Assembly: GCA_018267275.1 (NCBI GenBank) | Contig: JAFDYV010000008.1 | Location: 1-64,000, forward strand | Direction: 5' to 3' | Length of the DNA: 64,000 nucleotides | DNA from: Bacteroidota bacterium | GTDB lineage: Bacteria; Bacteroidota; Bacteroidia; Cytophagales; Cyclobacteriaceae | In this document: positions 50,529 to 61,905 of the stretch, piece after piece | How the letters are laid out: each line of letters starts with the position of its first letter | How positions within the stretch are numbered: position 1 is the stretch's first letter | The notes under the pieces: model-generated | The model's database searches: none | The model's input: only the letters and a program-made list of their open reading frames with translations | Told to the model about the DNA's origin: nothing | Made by a program: the position numbers and the translations under genes

Positions 50529-51251
50529 ATGTACTACCGGCCTGCATCAATTAAAGTGCTTCTAACCGCACTAAGCATTTGTTTGTGCTTTGGATTTGCC
50601 TCTGGACAAAACTCGCTCACCAAGCAAGAAAAAAAAGACGGGTGGAAGCTGCTTTTCGATGGCAAGTCGCTGAAAGGCTGGCACAACTTTTTGAGTAAGT
50701 CAGTTGGCTCAGCTTGGTCAGTGCAAGATGGCGCTATTCACCTCAACAAGACTGTAAAGAAAGATGGTGGCGATATCGTTACCGATGGCGACTTTGAAAA
50801 CTTTGAATTAACGCTTGAATGGAAAATTGCCCCGTGTGGCAATAGTGGCATCATGTTTAACGTGGTCGAAAGCAGCGAGTACAAATACGTATGGCAAACA
50901 GGTCCGGAAATGCAGGTACTAGACAATACCTGTCACCCCGATGCCAAAATTGAAAAGCACCGCGCAGGAAATCTTTATGACTTGATTGCCAGCCCCACCG
51001 AGTCGGTGAAGCCCGCCAATGAATGGAACTTGGTGAGAATAGTTTCCAATAAGGGGCGGGTAGAGTTTTGGTTAAATGACGTGAAGCAGGTGGAGTTCAC
51101 CATGTTTACCCCTGAATGGGAAGCGATGATCAAGGCCAGCAAATTCAAGGATATGCCTGGTTTTGGTAAGTTCAAGAAAGGCAAGATTTCATTGCAAGAC
51201 CATGGCGATCTGGTTTGGTATAGAAGCATTAAGATTAGAGAGATAAAATAA
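50529..51251 (+). CDS. DUF1080 (3-keto-disaccharide hydrolase type) exported protein
   Basis: I start at the ATG at 50529 (240 residues) because it gives a clean signal peptide ending FASGQ. The 50448 frame would overlap the cytochrome gene. GWKLLFDGKSLKGWHNF and the downstream EWKIAPCGNSGIMFNV, GPEMQVLDN and KGKISLQDHG are the conserved pieces of the DUF1080/LamG-like fold. Characterised members hydrolyse 3-keto-glycosides in the periplasm. Confidence 0.9.
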   Translation: MYYRPASIKVLLTALSICLCFGFASGQNSLTKQEKKDGWKLLFDGKSLKGWHNFLSKSVGSAWSVQDGAIHLNKTVKKDGGDIVTDGDFENFELTLEWKIAPCGNSGIMFNVVESSEYKYVWQTGPEMQVLDNTCHPDAKIEKHRAGNLYDLIASPTESVKPANEWNLVRIVSNKGRVEFWLNDVKQVEFTMFTPEWEAMIKASKFKDMPGFGKFKKGKISLQDHGDLVWYRSIKIREIK

Positions 51252-51365
51252 TGCTTTTGGTTTTTACAAGACGACTAACCCCTCCATGTGCAGCATAGAG
51301 GGGTAACTTATCGAGTTAGTTCGGGGGCGAGTCATAGAAGGCAAATGTTTATGACACGACTTTAA

Positions 51366-51794
51366 ATGTTAATTGGTATTTTCGATAATGAGTTTGTGAC
51401 ATGCCAACTAGATGAGGCAATACCGGTATTGTTGCACCGCTGGAAACAGGCACCGCCACCAGAAGAATTTGAGTTTATACTGAAACGAATTTTGGAAGAG
51501 TACCAGTTGCTAAAGAAGACTTATCCGCGGCTTGCTTGGATGGTAGATGCAGCAAAACTCGGAGAATTGGATGAAGAAGTCGAGAATTGGTTGGTGAGCG
51601 ACTGGGAGAGAATGTTGTTTGAAGACGCGGCAGTAACAGTGCATGCGGTGATTTTGGGTAGTGATATTTTTGCTGACTACCCAATGGAAAAATTCAAACA
51701 AGACGCAGAAAAGAAGTTTGAGAAATTTAATGTTCACCTTGGCGTTTTCTCCAACCAATCGGAGGCATATGCCTGGATGAAGAAATATATTTAA
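51366..51794 (+). CDS. hypothetical protein, possible SpoIIAA/STAS-like fold
   Basis: This 142-residue soluble protein has a pattern that recalls STAS/SpoIIAA-like proteins: an acidic N-terminal half, a DAAKLGELDEEVENW middle and a C-terminal SNQSEAYAWMKKYI. I cannot identify it with confidence. It starts 114 bases after the DUF1080 gene, separated by a weak hairpin (ACCCCTC at 51278-51284 and GAGGGGT at 51298-51304), and stands 38 bases before the Tat-exported isomerase. Confidence 0.6.
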   Translation: MLIGIFDNEFVTCQLDEAIPVLLHRWKQAPPPEEFEFILKRILEEYQLLKKTYPRLAWMVDAAKLGELDEEVENWLVSDWERMLFEDAAVTVHAVILGSDIFADYPMEKFKQDAEKKFEKFNVHLGVFSNQSEAYAWMKKYI

Positions 51795-51832
51795 GTCGGC
51801 TGAAGACAAAAAAGTTAACTAAAAAAAACGCT

Positions 51833-52696
51833 ATGAATCGCAGGGAATTTATTCAAACCACATCAATGGCAGCCGTAGGAGCATTGACGATGAGCTCATT
51901 TACGCTAATCGACAAAAAGAAAATTGGGCTGCAGTTGTACTCACTTCGCGACATTTTACCAAAAGATCCAAAAGGGGTATTGGCAAAAGTTGCGGGCTTC
52001 GGGTATAAAGAACTAGAGGCGTATAGCTACAACGATGGCCAGATTTTCGGCATGAAGTATAAAGAGTTCACTGATTATGTAAAAAGCTTGGGCATGAAGG
52101 TTACCAGTGGACACCATCTGTTGGGAAAATCTGAGCAGACCAAAATGATGAAGGGCACCGTTGTGAATGAGTGGGAGCGGGCAGTAAACGATGCGAAAGA
52201 AGCGGGGCAAGATTTTATGGTTGTAGCGTTTTTAACACCCGATGAACGAAAAGACTATAAAGGTGTTTGCGAGCAACTGAACAAAGCAGGTGAGGTGTGC
52301 AAAAAATATGGCATCCGCCTTAATTACCATAACCACGAATTTGAATTTGAACAGTATGAAGGGCAAGTGGCTTATCATGTGATGTTGAAAGAACTTGACC
52401 CCGAATTGGTGGGGATGGAAATGGATCTGTACTGGATGCACGTTGCTAACCAAAGTCCTGTAGAATATTTTGAAAAGTATCCTGGCCGCTTTGAGCAATG
52501 GCACGTGAAAGACATGGATAAGACCAATCCTAAACAACAAGTAGATGTTGGCACCGGCCGCATCGATTTCAAATCGATTTTTGCCAAAGCAAAACAATCT
52601 GGATTGAAGCATTACTACATTGAGCAAGAAGCCTACCCCGTTAGCTCGATCGATAGTATAGAGAAGAGCATTGGGAATTTGAAGAAGATGATTTGA
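51833..52696 (+). CDS. Tat-exported TIM-barrel sugar isomerase/epimerase
   Basis: This 287-residue protein starts with a twin-arginine signal, MNRREFIQTTSMAAVGALT. The AP-endonuclease-2-like barrel follows, with NYHNHEFEFEQ, MEMDLYWMHVANQ and WHVKDMDK, the metal-ligand order of IolE/xylose isomerase-like enzymes. Its predicted export sets it apart from the cytosolic relative at 49021. Both may act on the same sugar in different compartments. Confidence 0.87.
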   Translation: MNRREFIQTTSMAAVGALTMSSFTLIDKKKIGLQLYSLRDILPKDPKGVLAKVAGFGYKELEAYSYNDGQIFGMKYKEFTDYVKSLGMKVTSGHHLLGKSEQTKMMKGTVVNEWERAVNDAKEAGQDFMVVAFLTPDERKDYKGVCEQLNKAGEVCKKYGIRLNYHNHEFEFEQYEGQVAYHVMLKELDPELVGMEMDLYWMHVANQSPVEYFEKYPGRFEQWHVKDMDKTNPKQQVDVGTGRIDFKSIFAKAKQSGLKHYYIEQEAYPVSSIDSIEKSIGNLKKMI

Positions 52697-52705
52697 GTTT
52701 TAGCT

Positions 52706-52882
52706 ATGACAGAAATTGAAATAGATAAGAAGAAATACGTTGTCCTTTCTCGCAAAGACTATGATGTCTTAAAAAAGAAAGCAGCTTTAAAAACTAAGCC
52801 GGAGAAGACACTAACATTGTCACAATCCCGAGCTTTCGCAAAGCAGTTGATTAGAAAATGGTCAAGCGAAAAGTCGTTGTAG
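52706..52882 (+). CDS. antitoxin-like protein (58 aa)
   Basis: This 58-residue protein begins MTEIEIDKKKYVVLSRKDYD and ends KWSSEKSL. It is charged and mostly helical. It overlaps the RelE/ParE-like gene by 25 bases and starts 10 bases after the isomerase, the usual order antitoxin then toxin. It resembles short RelB/Phd-type antitoxins more by place than by a clear motif. Confidence 0.7.
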   Translation: MTEIEIDKKKYVVLSRKDYDVLKKKAALKTKPEKTLTLSQSRAFAKQLIRKWSSEKSL

Positions 52883-53151
52883 GGATATCAGCATCAACGA
52901 GCATTGCGGAAGCTGCATTCTTCATTGAATCGAAAGGATTAGTAGCCACAGCTGAAAAATTTTCGGACGATGTCCATGATTTCCTGGCTAATCTTGGAGA
53001 TGAAAGAAAATCCTACCCATTTTGTAGAGATGAAAAACGGATGGTGTTAGGGCTAAAGTGCGTGACATTCAGAAAAAAGTACACGGTCGTATTCATCGAA
53101 ACGCAAAAGACAATTCATGTCCGCGAGTTTATCCCTTCGAAAATGATTTAG
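52858..53151 (+). CDS. RelE/ParE-family toxin
   Basis: This 97-residue protein has the small RelE/ParE fold. The C-terminal part, KYTVVFIETQKTIHVREFIPSK, holds the expected strand-rich core and conserved Arg. RelE members cut mRNA on the ribosome while ParE members poison gyrase; sequence alone does not decide here. The pair stands between a sugar pathway and pckG. Confidence 0.75.
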   Translation: MVKRKVVVGISASTSIAEAAFFIESKGLVATAEKFSDDVHDFLANLGDERKSYPFCRDEKRMVLGLKCVTFRKKYTVVFIETQKTIHVREFIPSKMI

Positions 53152-53245
53152 TGGTAAGCTGACAAAAGTCACCATTTCAATCGATTGAACCATTTTATTT
53201 TCACGATTTCTATCCCTATTTTGCGTCACAGTAAAACCACTTTTT

Positions 53246-55096
<1,851 letters not shown>

Positions 55097-55111
55097 GCTC
55101 TTAAATGAATT

Positions 55112-55160
55112 CGTGCCACCACTTTTTGCAGTGCTTCAAGTGGTGGCACGATTGTTTTGT
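55112..55160 (+). terminator. intrinsic terminator after pckG
   Basis: CGTGCCACCACTT (55112-55124) and AAGTGGTGGCACG (55138-55150) form a perfect 13-bp stem with a 13-base loop. ATTGTTTTG follows. It lies just before the end of the convergent repeat protein gene and may act in both directions. Confidence 0.85.
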
Positions 55161-56482
55161 TACTTCTCCGAAATCAATATCCCCGCTTGAAACACTAGCG
55201 TTTTGAGCAATTTTCCTGTTTCGTCAAATTCTTTCCACTCTTTGTGTTTTTTGTTCGCCACATAGGTGCCTTGCTCTTTTATTTTTCCATTGGGGTAGTA
55301 GCTTGTATATAACCCATGTTGACGGCTACCTCGGTATTCGCAATCACTCAATAGCTTTCCGTCTTCGTAGTAATTTTTTACCGAACCGGTTATTAAATTA
55401 AACTTCCATGTTTCCTCCACTGATTTTTCGCCATTGTCGTGGTAAAGGGTGCGGAGGCCATGGAGCATGTTGTTCTCATAATTTTCTTTCAGGGTCAACG
55501 TCTTGCCATCTTTTTGATAGAAGTACCATGTACCATTTGGCTTGCCATCACGGAAGTTTTTCTCGGCCGTGATTTTTCCGTCCTGGTTGTACAACTCTAG
55601 CTTGCTGTCTTTGCCATTGAAAGCGAATTGTTCTTTGGCCTTTATCTTTCCATTTTCATAGAAATCTATGTTGGTTCCGTACTTGCTGCCTTCTTTAAAC
55701 TGGTACTCGTGCCGCTTCGCACCGCTCGCATAGTAGCCTTTGTTTTCGCCATGCAGTTTGCCGTTCATAAAGTGGCCTTCCAACAGCAGGTGACCCTGCT
55801 GGTCGTAGTTGCGGAAGTCGCCAATCTTTTCGTCATCCTTAATCTCATAAATGATTTCGAGTTGGGCGTTGGGGTAAAATGATTTCCAGTAACCGCTGAT
55901 GAAACCGTCTTTGTAATTGGCTTCGGTTTCTACTATGCCTGTTTCGTAATACAGTTTGGTAACACCGTTTGGTTTTTGATTTTTATATGCAATCTCTTTG
56001 CGGATTTTTCCGGAGGGGTAGAACTCTTTTAAGACACCGTCTGGCTTACCTTTTTCAAATGCGCTTTGCATTTTTACGAGGCCGCTTGGAAAGTAGGTAG
56101 TAGCGCTATCTTCAAGTTTGTTGTTTTGATAAAACGCTTTTTGTAGTGGCTTTCCCCTGTCGGTAAAAACTTCTACGGGGCCGTGGCGCAGTCCATCTTG
56201 GTAATTGATTTTACGGATGAGCGTTCCGTTTTCGTGGTATTCGTAAAAAGTGCCGGACCGAACGCCATTCACAAAAGTGCCTTCGAGGGCGAGTTTGCCA
56301 TTGGGGAAGTAGCGTTTGTACTTTCCTTCCATGGCTTGGTTTTCGTTAGAGACGAAGTAGTGTTCTTCTACACGTTTTTTGGCGCGGTCGTAGTAGGTTT
56401 TTACTTCCTTCTGCCCATAGCTAAAAAGGGAAGTACAAATGATTACTCCGGTAAGGAAGACTTTCGCCTGATGCATCATCAT
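55160..56482 (-). CDS. YwqK-family MORN-like repeat protein, exported
   Basis: This 440-residue protein has a signal peptide ending SYGQ and then about sixteen copies of a 20-24-residue repeat of the form G-x-x-x-x-Y-(Y/H)-x-(N/D)-G-x-(L/I), for example [14 protein letters not shown] and [17 protein letters not shown]. These match MORN/YwqK repeats; YwqK was first described as an antitoxin, but long Bacteroidota members are cell-surface proteins of unknown role. It follows the thiolase gene by 25 bases and may be cotranscribed. Confidence 0.85.
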   Translation of the reverse strand: MMMHQAKVFLTGVIICTSLFSYGQKEVKTYYDRAKKRVEEHYFVSNENQAMEGKYKRYFPNGKLALEGTFVNGVRSGTFYEYHENGTLIRKINYQDGLRHGPVEVFTDRGKPLQKAFYQNNKLEDSATTYFPSGLVKMQSAFEKGKPDGVLKEFYPSGKIRKEIAYKNQKPNGVTKLYYETGIVETEANYKDGFISGYWKSFYPNAQLEIIYEIKDDEKIGDFRNYDQQGHLLLEGHFMNGKLHGENKGYYASGAKRHEYQFKEGSKYGTNIDFYENGKIKAKEQFAFNGKDSKLELYNQDGKITAEKNFRDGKPNGTWYFYQKDGKTLTLKENYENNMLHGLRTLYHDNGEKSVEETWKFNLITGSVKNYYEDGKLLSDCEYRGSRQHGLYTSYYPNGKIKEQGTYVANKKHKEWKEFDETGKLLKTLVFQAGILISEK

Positions 56483-56507
56483 ATCAAACGAATAAAAGAT
56501 TCAAAAA

Positions 56508-57686
56508 TTACATTTTCTCGATCACAATAGCCGAAGCGCCACCACCGCCATTGCAAATACCGGCTACGCCAATGCTTGCATTGTTTTGCTTTAAGATATT
56601 AGCCAAGCTAAGGGTGATGCGCGCGCCCGATGCGCCCAGCGGGTGGCCGAGCGAAACGGCTCCGCCATTAACGTTTACTTTTTCAGCATCGAGGCCGAGC
56701 TTGATGTTGTTGGCAATAGCCACGGCCGAAAAGGCCTCGTTGATTTCGTAGTAGCCCACATCTTTTTTATCGACTCCCGCCATCTTCATGGCTTTGGGAA
56801 TGGCGATGCTCGGAGTGGTGGTGAACCACATCGGGTCTTGGGCGGCATCGGCAAAGCCACGGATTTTAGCGATGGGGGTGATGCCGAGTTCTTTTGCTTT
56901 TTCTTTGCTCATGAGGATGACGGCTGCGGCACCATCGTTGATGGTAGAGGCGTTGGCCGCGGTGACGGTGCCGTCTTTGGTGAACACAGGTTTCAGGCCG
57001 GGTATCTTATCGAAGTTCACGGCTTTGTATTCTTCGTCTTCGGCAAAGAGTGTTTTGTTTCCTTTTTTGTCTACTAGTTCAACGCCAACAATTTCATCTT
57101 TGAATTTGCCCGCGGCCCATGCGGCAGCCGAGCGCTTGTACGAGTTGATGGCGTACGCATCTTGGTCTTGGCGCGAGATGTTCATTTCTTTGGCGGTGTT
57201 ATCGGCACACACGCCCATGGCGCAGTGGTTGTACACATCGGTGAGGCCATCGTAGGTGAGGCCATCGAGCAGCTCTCCATTTCCGTATTTAAATCCGTAA
57301 CGTGCTTTCAATAAATAATATGGGATGTTGCTCATGCTTTCCGTGCCGCCAGCTACCACCACATCGTTGTGACCGAGCATGATGGATTGAGCGCCCAGCA
57401 TAATGGCCTTCATGCCCGAAGCGCACACTTTGTTGACGAGCGTGCAGGGAATTTCGTAGCCCAAGCCAGCGGCCACGGCCACTTGCGTAGCAGGGGCTTG
57501 TTGCAAACCAGCAGAGATGACGTTGCCAACAAAAACTTCTTGCACGTACTTAGGGTCGAGGCCAATTTTTTGCATTGCGCCTTTTACAGCCACCGCGCCC
57601 AATTGAACGGCCGTTTGCGAGGCGAGACTTCCGCCAAAGCTGCCGATGGGTGTGCGCACTGCGGAGACGATATAGACTTCTTTCAT
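56508..57686 (-). CDS. acetyl-CoA C-acetyltransferase (thiolase)
   Basis: This 392-residue thiolase has the nucleophile C88 in [12 protein letters not shown], the second-half [10 protein letters not shown] with the catalytic histidine, and CNGGGGASA with the second cysteine. It makes or splits acetoacetyl-CoA in ketone body or fatty acid metabolism. Length and order are standard. A consensus promoter lies 58 bases upstream. Confidence 0.93.
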   Translation of the reverse strand: MKEVYIVSAVRTPIGSFGGSLASQTAVQLGAVAVKGAMQKIGLDPKYVQEVFVGNVISAGLQQAPATQVAVAAGLGYEIPCTLVNKVCASGMKAIMLGAQSIMLGHNDVVVAGGTESMSNIPYYLLKARYGFKYGNGELLDGLTYDGLTDVYNHCAMGVCADNTAKEMNISRQDQDAYAINSYKRSAAAWAAGKFKDEIVGVELVDKKGNKTLFAEDEEYKAVNFDKIPGLKPVFTKDGTVTAANASTINDGAAAVILMSKEKAKELGITPIAKIRGFADAAQDPMWFTTTPSIAIPKAMKMAGVDKKDVGYYEINEAFSAVAIANNIKLGLDAEKVNVNGGAVSLGHPLGASGARITLSLANILKQNNASIGVAGICNGGGGASAIVIEKM

Positions 57687-57743
57687 AGAAAGGAATTTAC
57701 TGTATTGGGTTTAATAGTCGGAACACGATTTAGAAATCGTTTG

Positions 57744-57773
57744 CAAAGGTAGAGAATGGAAGTAGAAGAGCAA
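57744..57773 (-). promoter_or_regulatory. promoter of the thiolase gene
   Basis: On the minus strand TTG (57773-57771), a 19-base spacer and TACCTTTG (57751-57744) match the Bacteroidota consensus exactly. Transcription would start near 57738, about 50 bases before the start codon. The rest of the gap to 57960 holds no gene or clear repeat. Confidence 0.75.
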
Positions 57774-57960
57774 AGGTTATTTCAGCCTTATCGTAGCGAA
57801 CAACAGATTGAAATTGCCTAATATACTAACGGAAGTCGTTTCTTCACATTTAGTGAACCGCTGTATACATGCGCCTTACCTATAGTGATGTGAGAGCGAA
57901 TCTCATCGGTTAATTCAGTGCCGCCCTATTGCAAAAGCATTTTGTTGGCAGCCGCAATTT

Positions 57961-58614
57961 CTAGTCGTACACATAATACTTCCAATGACTTTTTCCGGTT
58001 TCATATAGTTCGACTAGTTTTCCGTCAGCTTTGTGATTGTCGGTTGGGTCAAATGTCACAACCTCAAAATTAAAATTCAAAATGACGTTTTGCTGAAATG
58101 AAACCGTGAATTTGTCACCGTGTTTTTGATAATGATATTTATCTATACCCATAATGAAAGGCGAAGGAATTTTATTAATGTATTGAGGAATCAAATCAGT
58201 CAACGAGTTAGGATATTGGCCTTTGTTGGCTTTGAATTTTTCAATTGATTGAATTAATTGCTCAGTTCTATTGATTGCAAAGTCCCTGCTAAAGTTTCTT
58301 ATAGGTTCAGCGACAAAAATTGCCGTCAGAAAAAGAGTCAAAGGTAGCGTCAGAAGGATGATTGCTTTTGAGTCAACTTGATATTGTTTGTCGTTTTTCT
58401 TTCTTTTCAATTCTTTTGTCGTCCAGATTAGTCCAACGGGAATAGCAAATACTCCAAAGAGTCCTAAAATTTGTCCTGCATTGTAAAACAGCTTAACAAG
58501 TCCGTTAGGTGGTCCTGGAAGGAAAGGAGAAAGAACAAGCAGTCCAGCTCCTAAGTTCATCAATAGAAATTTCGCCCAATTCATAGTCGTCACTTTCCCG
58601 AAAGTATGGACCAT
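57961..58614 (-). CDS. hypothetical membrane protein
   Basis: This 217-residue protein has three predicted membrane helices at residues ~11-30, 40-62 and 85-105, then a periplasmic or outer-facing domain of about 110 residues. The domain contains GQYPNSLTDLIPQYINKIPSP, a stretch seen in type II secretion pseudopilin-like proteins, but no pilin signal is present. It follows the symporter gene by 25 bases on the same strand. The function is unknown. Confidence 0.6.
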   Translation of the reverse strand: MVHTFGKVTTMNWAKFLLMNLGAGLLVLSPFLPGPPNGLVKLFYNAGQILGLFGVFAIPVGLIWTTKELKRKKNDKQYQVDSKAIILLTLPLTLFLTAIFVAEPIRNFSRDFAINRTEQLIQSIEKFKANKGQYPNSLTDLIPQYINKIPSPFIMGIDKYHYQKHGDKFTVSFQQNVILNFNFEVVTFDPTDNHKADGKLVELYETGKSHWKYYVYD

Positions 58615-58639
58615 TAAGTGATCTCTATCACTTTGTTAA

Positions 58640-60073
58640 TCAAACCTCTCCCTTCTCCCTCATCCTCTTAAAATAAGATTTCGCCTCGGCCATCACTTTG
58701 GGTGCTAACGCAAAACCCGAGAGCATCGTGGGGATGGCCATCAAGGCGTAGGCAATGTCGATGACGTTCATCACATCGGTGAGGGAAGCTACCGCGCCTA
58801 CTACAATGGTTATCAAATAAAAATAGTCGTATACTTTTCGATTGTTTATTTCAAAAAGTCCGAAGGTCAAAGTCTTTGATTTAATTCCAACTAGGAATGT
58901 CAAAGCCTTGCTGCCATAGTACGAGTATGAAAAGAGCGATGTAATCGCAAAGAAGAACGCACAAAGCAGCAACAAATATTTTCCGACTCCCGGCAAGGCC
59001 ATTTGAAAAGCATTGGCCGTCAATGTTACTCCACTCACGCCTTTGGTCTCCCAAACGCCCGTTACCAAAATAGCCAAGGCCGTCAGCGTGCAAACCAATA
59101 ATGTGTCGATCGCAGGGCTGATCATCGACACCAACCCTTCGCGGATGGGCTCGGTACTTTGCGATGCACCCAAGGCCATTGGTGCCGTGCCGATGCCAGC
59201 TTCATTGGAGAAACTTGCTCTCCGCACACCGGCCACAATCAATCCGCCCAACATTCCGCCCAATGCAGGGTTGCCGTGGTAGTGATTCGCTGTAAAGGCT
59301 TCGGTGATAATCATCCATAAGTAATGAGGCACCACGCTAATGTTCACAATCAATATCGCGAACACGCAGAAAAAATAAATCACAATCATGAGCGGCACCA
59401 TTTTGCCCGCCCAACTGCCAATGCGCTGAATGCCGCCAAGAATTACAATCCCTGAAATAATCATCAGCGTTGTGCCGATGATGAACTTCATGGTGCTGAT
59501 TTCAAAACCTAAGAACGCAAAAGTTGAATTTTTGAATTCCGTTTCAGAAAATCCGATATCAATAATCGCTTGTGTGAGTTGGTTCGCCTGAAAAATTCCC
59601 AAGCAACCAATCATTGCGCAAAGGCAAAACAAAACCGACAGTGGTTTCCACATCGGCCCCAATGCTTCTCGAATCACGTACATGGGTCCGCCTTGTATCA
59701 CACCTGCCGAATCTTTGCCGCGGTACATCACCGATAACGTGCTGGTAAAAAAGTTGGTGGACATTCCCACAAAAGCCGTGACCCACATCCAAAACAACGC
59801 ACCGGGTCCGCCAATGCTGATGGCCGCAGCCACGCCCGCAATGTTGCCCATGCCCACGGTAGAGGCCATGGCGGTTGACAATGCCTCGTACGGACTAATT
59901 TGGCCGGGGTCGTTGGGGTTATGATACTTGCCGCGCAAAATGGCGATGGTGTGCGAAAAGTAGCGGTAGTGCATCAATCGCGAATAGAAGAAAAAGAATA
60001 GCCCGCCTAAAATCAGCAAAAACAAAATTGGTGTCCAAACACCCGTGGCAAGGTCTGCAATAAATTCACTCAC
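58640..60073 (-). CDS. sodium:alanine/glycine symporter (AGCS family)
   Basis: This 477-residue transporter has about eleven membrane helices. The signatures GPGALFWMWVTAFVGMSTNF and SFSNEAGIGTAPMALGAS mark the AGCS (DagA/AlsT) family, which imports alanine or glycine with sodium. GTAPMA-like and ISPAIDTLLVCTLTA blocks follow in the usual order. It is divergent from dnaB. Confidence 0.92.
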   Translation of the reverse strand: MSEFIADLATGVWTPILFLLILGGLFFFFYSRLMHYRYFSHTIAILRGKYHNPNDPGQISPYEALSTAMASTVGMGNIAGVAAAISIGGPGALFWMWVTAFVGMSTNFFTSTLSVMYRGKDSAGVIQGGPMYVIREALGPMWKPLSVLFCLCAMIGCLGIFQANQLTQAIIDIGFSETEFKNSTFAFLGFEISTMKFIIGTTLMIISGIVILGGIQRIGSWAGKMVPLMIVIYFFCVFAILIVNISVVPHYLWMIITEAFTANHYHGNPALGGMLGGLIVAGVRRASFSNEAGIGTAPMALGASQSTEPIREGLVSMISPAIDTLLVCTLTALAILVTGVWETKGVSGVTLTANAFQMALPGVGKYLLLLCAFFFAITSLFSYSYYGSKALTFLVGIKSKTLTFGLFEINNRKVYDYFYLITIVVGAVASLTDVMNVIDIAYALMAIPTMLSGFALAPKVMAEAKSYFKRMREKGEV

Positions 60074-60177
60074 AAGAAATCGGTTTAAAGTACGGAGCTA
60101 AAAGTAGGCAAAATAGTTTATAGTGTTGACAAAGAGGGGATTGAAGTTACAAGTTGAAAGTTGAAAGTCTAAAGCTT

Positions 60178-60253
60178 GGAAGTTGAAAGCTCAAAGTTGA
60201 AAGGTCAAAGTTTAAAGTTGTTTTGACCTTTAAACTTTCCGCTTTCAACTTTT
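60178..60253. repeat. long period-7 hairpin upstream of dnaB
   Basis: The inner stem is perfect: AAAGGTCAAA (60200-60209) and TTTGACCTTT (60222-60231). The outer arms (60178-60199 and 60232-60253) are repeats of the GTTGAAA/AAAGTTG type and pair at about 17 of 22 positions. More GTTGAAAG units run from 60141. The remaining gap to dnaB holds no further gene, and no clear promoter was found. Confidence 0.65.
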
Positions 60254-60368
60254 GCATTTTATTCACAAATCCACATCGTATATTGTAGATAAGTTGTTGA
60301 GGGTAGTGTTGAGGCAAGCCGTACGTTTGTCGTCCTAAAAAAGCAACTCATACCGACAACCACAAAGT

Positions 60369-61895
60369 ATGGAGCAACGGTCAACGCCAGTGAGGTTAAG
60401 TTCTGTGATGAGCGGAGCCGGAAGTAGGTCTAAAGTTTTGGTGCGCGATATCACCGAGAGTTTAGGCAAACTTCCGCCTCAGGCGATTGACTTGGAAGAA
60501 GCCATTTTGGGAGCGCTCATGCTCGAAAAAAATGCGCTGACGGCCGTGGTAGAGTTTTTGCGTGCTGAACATTTCTACAAAGAGCAAAACAAAACCGTTT
60601 ACGAGTCCATTATCGACTTGTTCAAAGCAACCGAGCCTGTGGACATGCGCACGGTGGTGGCACAGCTTCGCAAAAACGGAAAGTTGGAGTTGGCCGGTGG
60701 TGCTTATTACATCGCTGAGCTCACATCGAAAGTAAGTTCGGCTGCCAACATCGAGTACCACGCCCGTATCATTATTGAGATGGCCATCAAGCGCGACTTG
60801 ATTTCCATCGCATCGCAAATCCATCACGATGCGTTTGAAGATACAACGGATGTATTTGAGTTGCTAGATAAAACGGAGCAGTCGATTTTTCAGATTTCAG
60901 ATTCTAACCTTCGCAAGAACTACGACAACATGAAGTCGTTGATGTTTCAGGCGATTCAGGAACTACAAGAAAAGAAAAACCACAAAGATGGATTAACGGG
61001 TGTACCCAGCGGCTTCTCGCGATTGGATAGAGTTACCTCTGGCTGGCAAAAGTCTGATTTGGTGATTATCGCGGCCAGGCCCGGTATGGGTAAAACCGCA
61101 TTCATCGTGTCGGCCTTGCGCAATGCCGCGGTTGATTTTAACATTCCGGTGGCAATCTTTTCGTTGGAGATGGCCTCGCTGCAGTTGGTGAATCGTTTGA
61201 TTTCTGCAGAAGCTGAACTCGAATCCGAAAAAATCAAAAAAGGAAACCTGGCAGAGTTTGAATGGCAACAGTTGGTACATAAAACCAATAGACTTTCTAC
61301 CGCGCCTATTTTTATTGACGATACACCCGCACTTTCCATTCTGGAACTTCGCGCCAAGTGCCGAAGGCTCAAAGCTGAGCACGGCATCCAAATGATAGTG
61401 ATCGATTACTTGCAGTTGATGAAAGGCGAAATGGGTGGAAACCGTGAACAGGAAATCGCTTCCATCTCTCGAGCGTTGAAGGGAATCGCCAAAGAACTTT
61501 CAGTTCCCGTGATTGCGCTGTCGCAGTTGAGTCGTGGGGTGGAAACCCGCGGTGGCGACAAGCGACCTCAGCTGTCAGATTTGCGCGAATCGGGTTCTAT
61601 CGAACAAGATGCCGACATTGTAATGTTCTTGTACCGCCCTGAATACTATAAAATTACCGTTGACGAAGAAGGTATGCCCACCCAAGGCATGGCCGAGGTG
61701 ATTATTGCCAAACACCGAAACGGCTCGTTGGAAAATGTGAAGTTGAAGTTCATTGGCAAGTACACCAAGTTTGCCGATTACGATTCGCCCGAAGGCCTTA
61801 CGCCCATGAGCAGCATTACCCGCGAAAGCCGTTTGAATACCTTCCGCGATGAACCGCCTGCTCCGCGCGGTGGCGATGACGAAACACCCTTCTAA
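60369..61895 (+). CDS. dnaB: replicative DNA helicase
   Basis: DnaB unwinds the replication fork as a hexamer. The 508-residue protein has the N-terminal DnaB domain, LPPQAIDLEEAILGALMLE at residues ~34-52, and a linker. The RecA-like core follows, with Walker A in ARPGMGKTAF (K242) and the Walker B block IVIDYLQLMKG. SQLSRGVETRGGDKRPQLSDLRESGSIEQDAD completes the helicase signature. There is no intein. The start ATG is preceded by the long hairpin at 60178-60253. Confidence 0.96.
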   Translation: MEQRSTPVRLSSVMSGAGSRSKVLVRDITESLGKLPPQAIDLEEAILGALMLEKNALTAVVEFLRAEHFYKEQNKTVYESIIDLFKATEPVDMRTVVAQLRKNGKLELAGGAYYIAELTSKVSSAANIEYHARIIIEMAIKRDLISIASQIHHDAFEDTTDVFELLDKTEQSIFQISDSNLRKNYDNMKSLMFQAIQELQEKKNHKDGLTGVPSGFSRLDRVTSGWQKSDLVIIAARPGMGKTAFIVSALRNAAVDFNIPVAIFSLEMASLQLVNRLISAEAELESEKIKKGNLAEFEWQQLVHKTNRLSTAPIFIDDTPALSILELRAKCRRLKAEHGIQMIVIDYLQLMKGEMGGNREQEIASISRALKGIAKELSVPVIALSQLSRGVETRGGDKRPQLSDLRESGSIEQDADIVMFLYRPEYYKITVDEEGMPTQGMAEVIIAKHRNGSLENVKLKFIGKYTKFADYDSPEGLTPMSSITRESRLNTFRDEPPAPRGGDDETPF

Positions 61896-61905
61896 TAATT
61901 TTTGA

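Noticed and set aside
51278..51304. ACCCCTC/GAGGGGT hairpin as an intrinsic terminator
   Set aside because: The stem is only seven pairs and no T run follows; recorded only in the neighbouring gene entry.
56551..57752. Several long plus-strand frames opposite the thiolase gene
   Set aside because: Antisense shadows of a clear thiolase.
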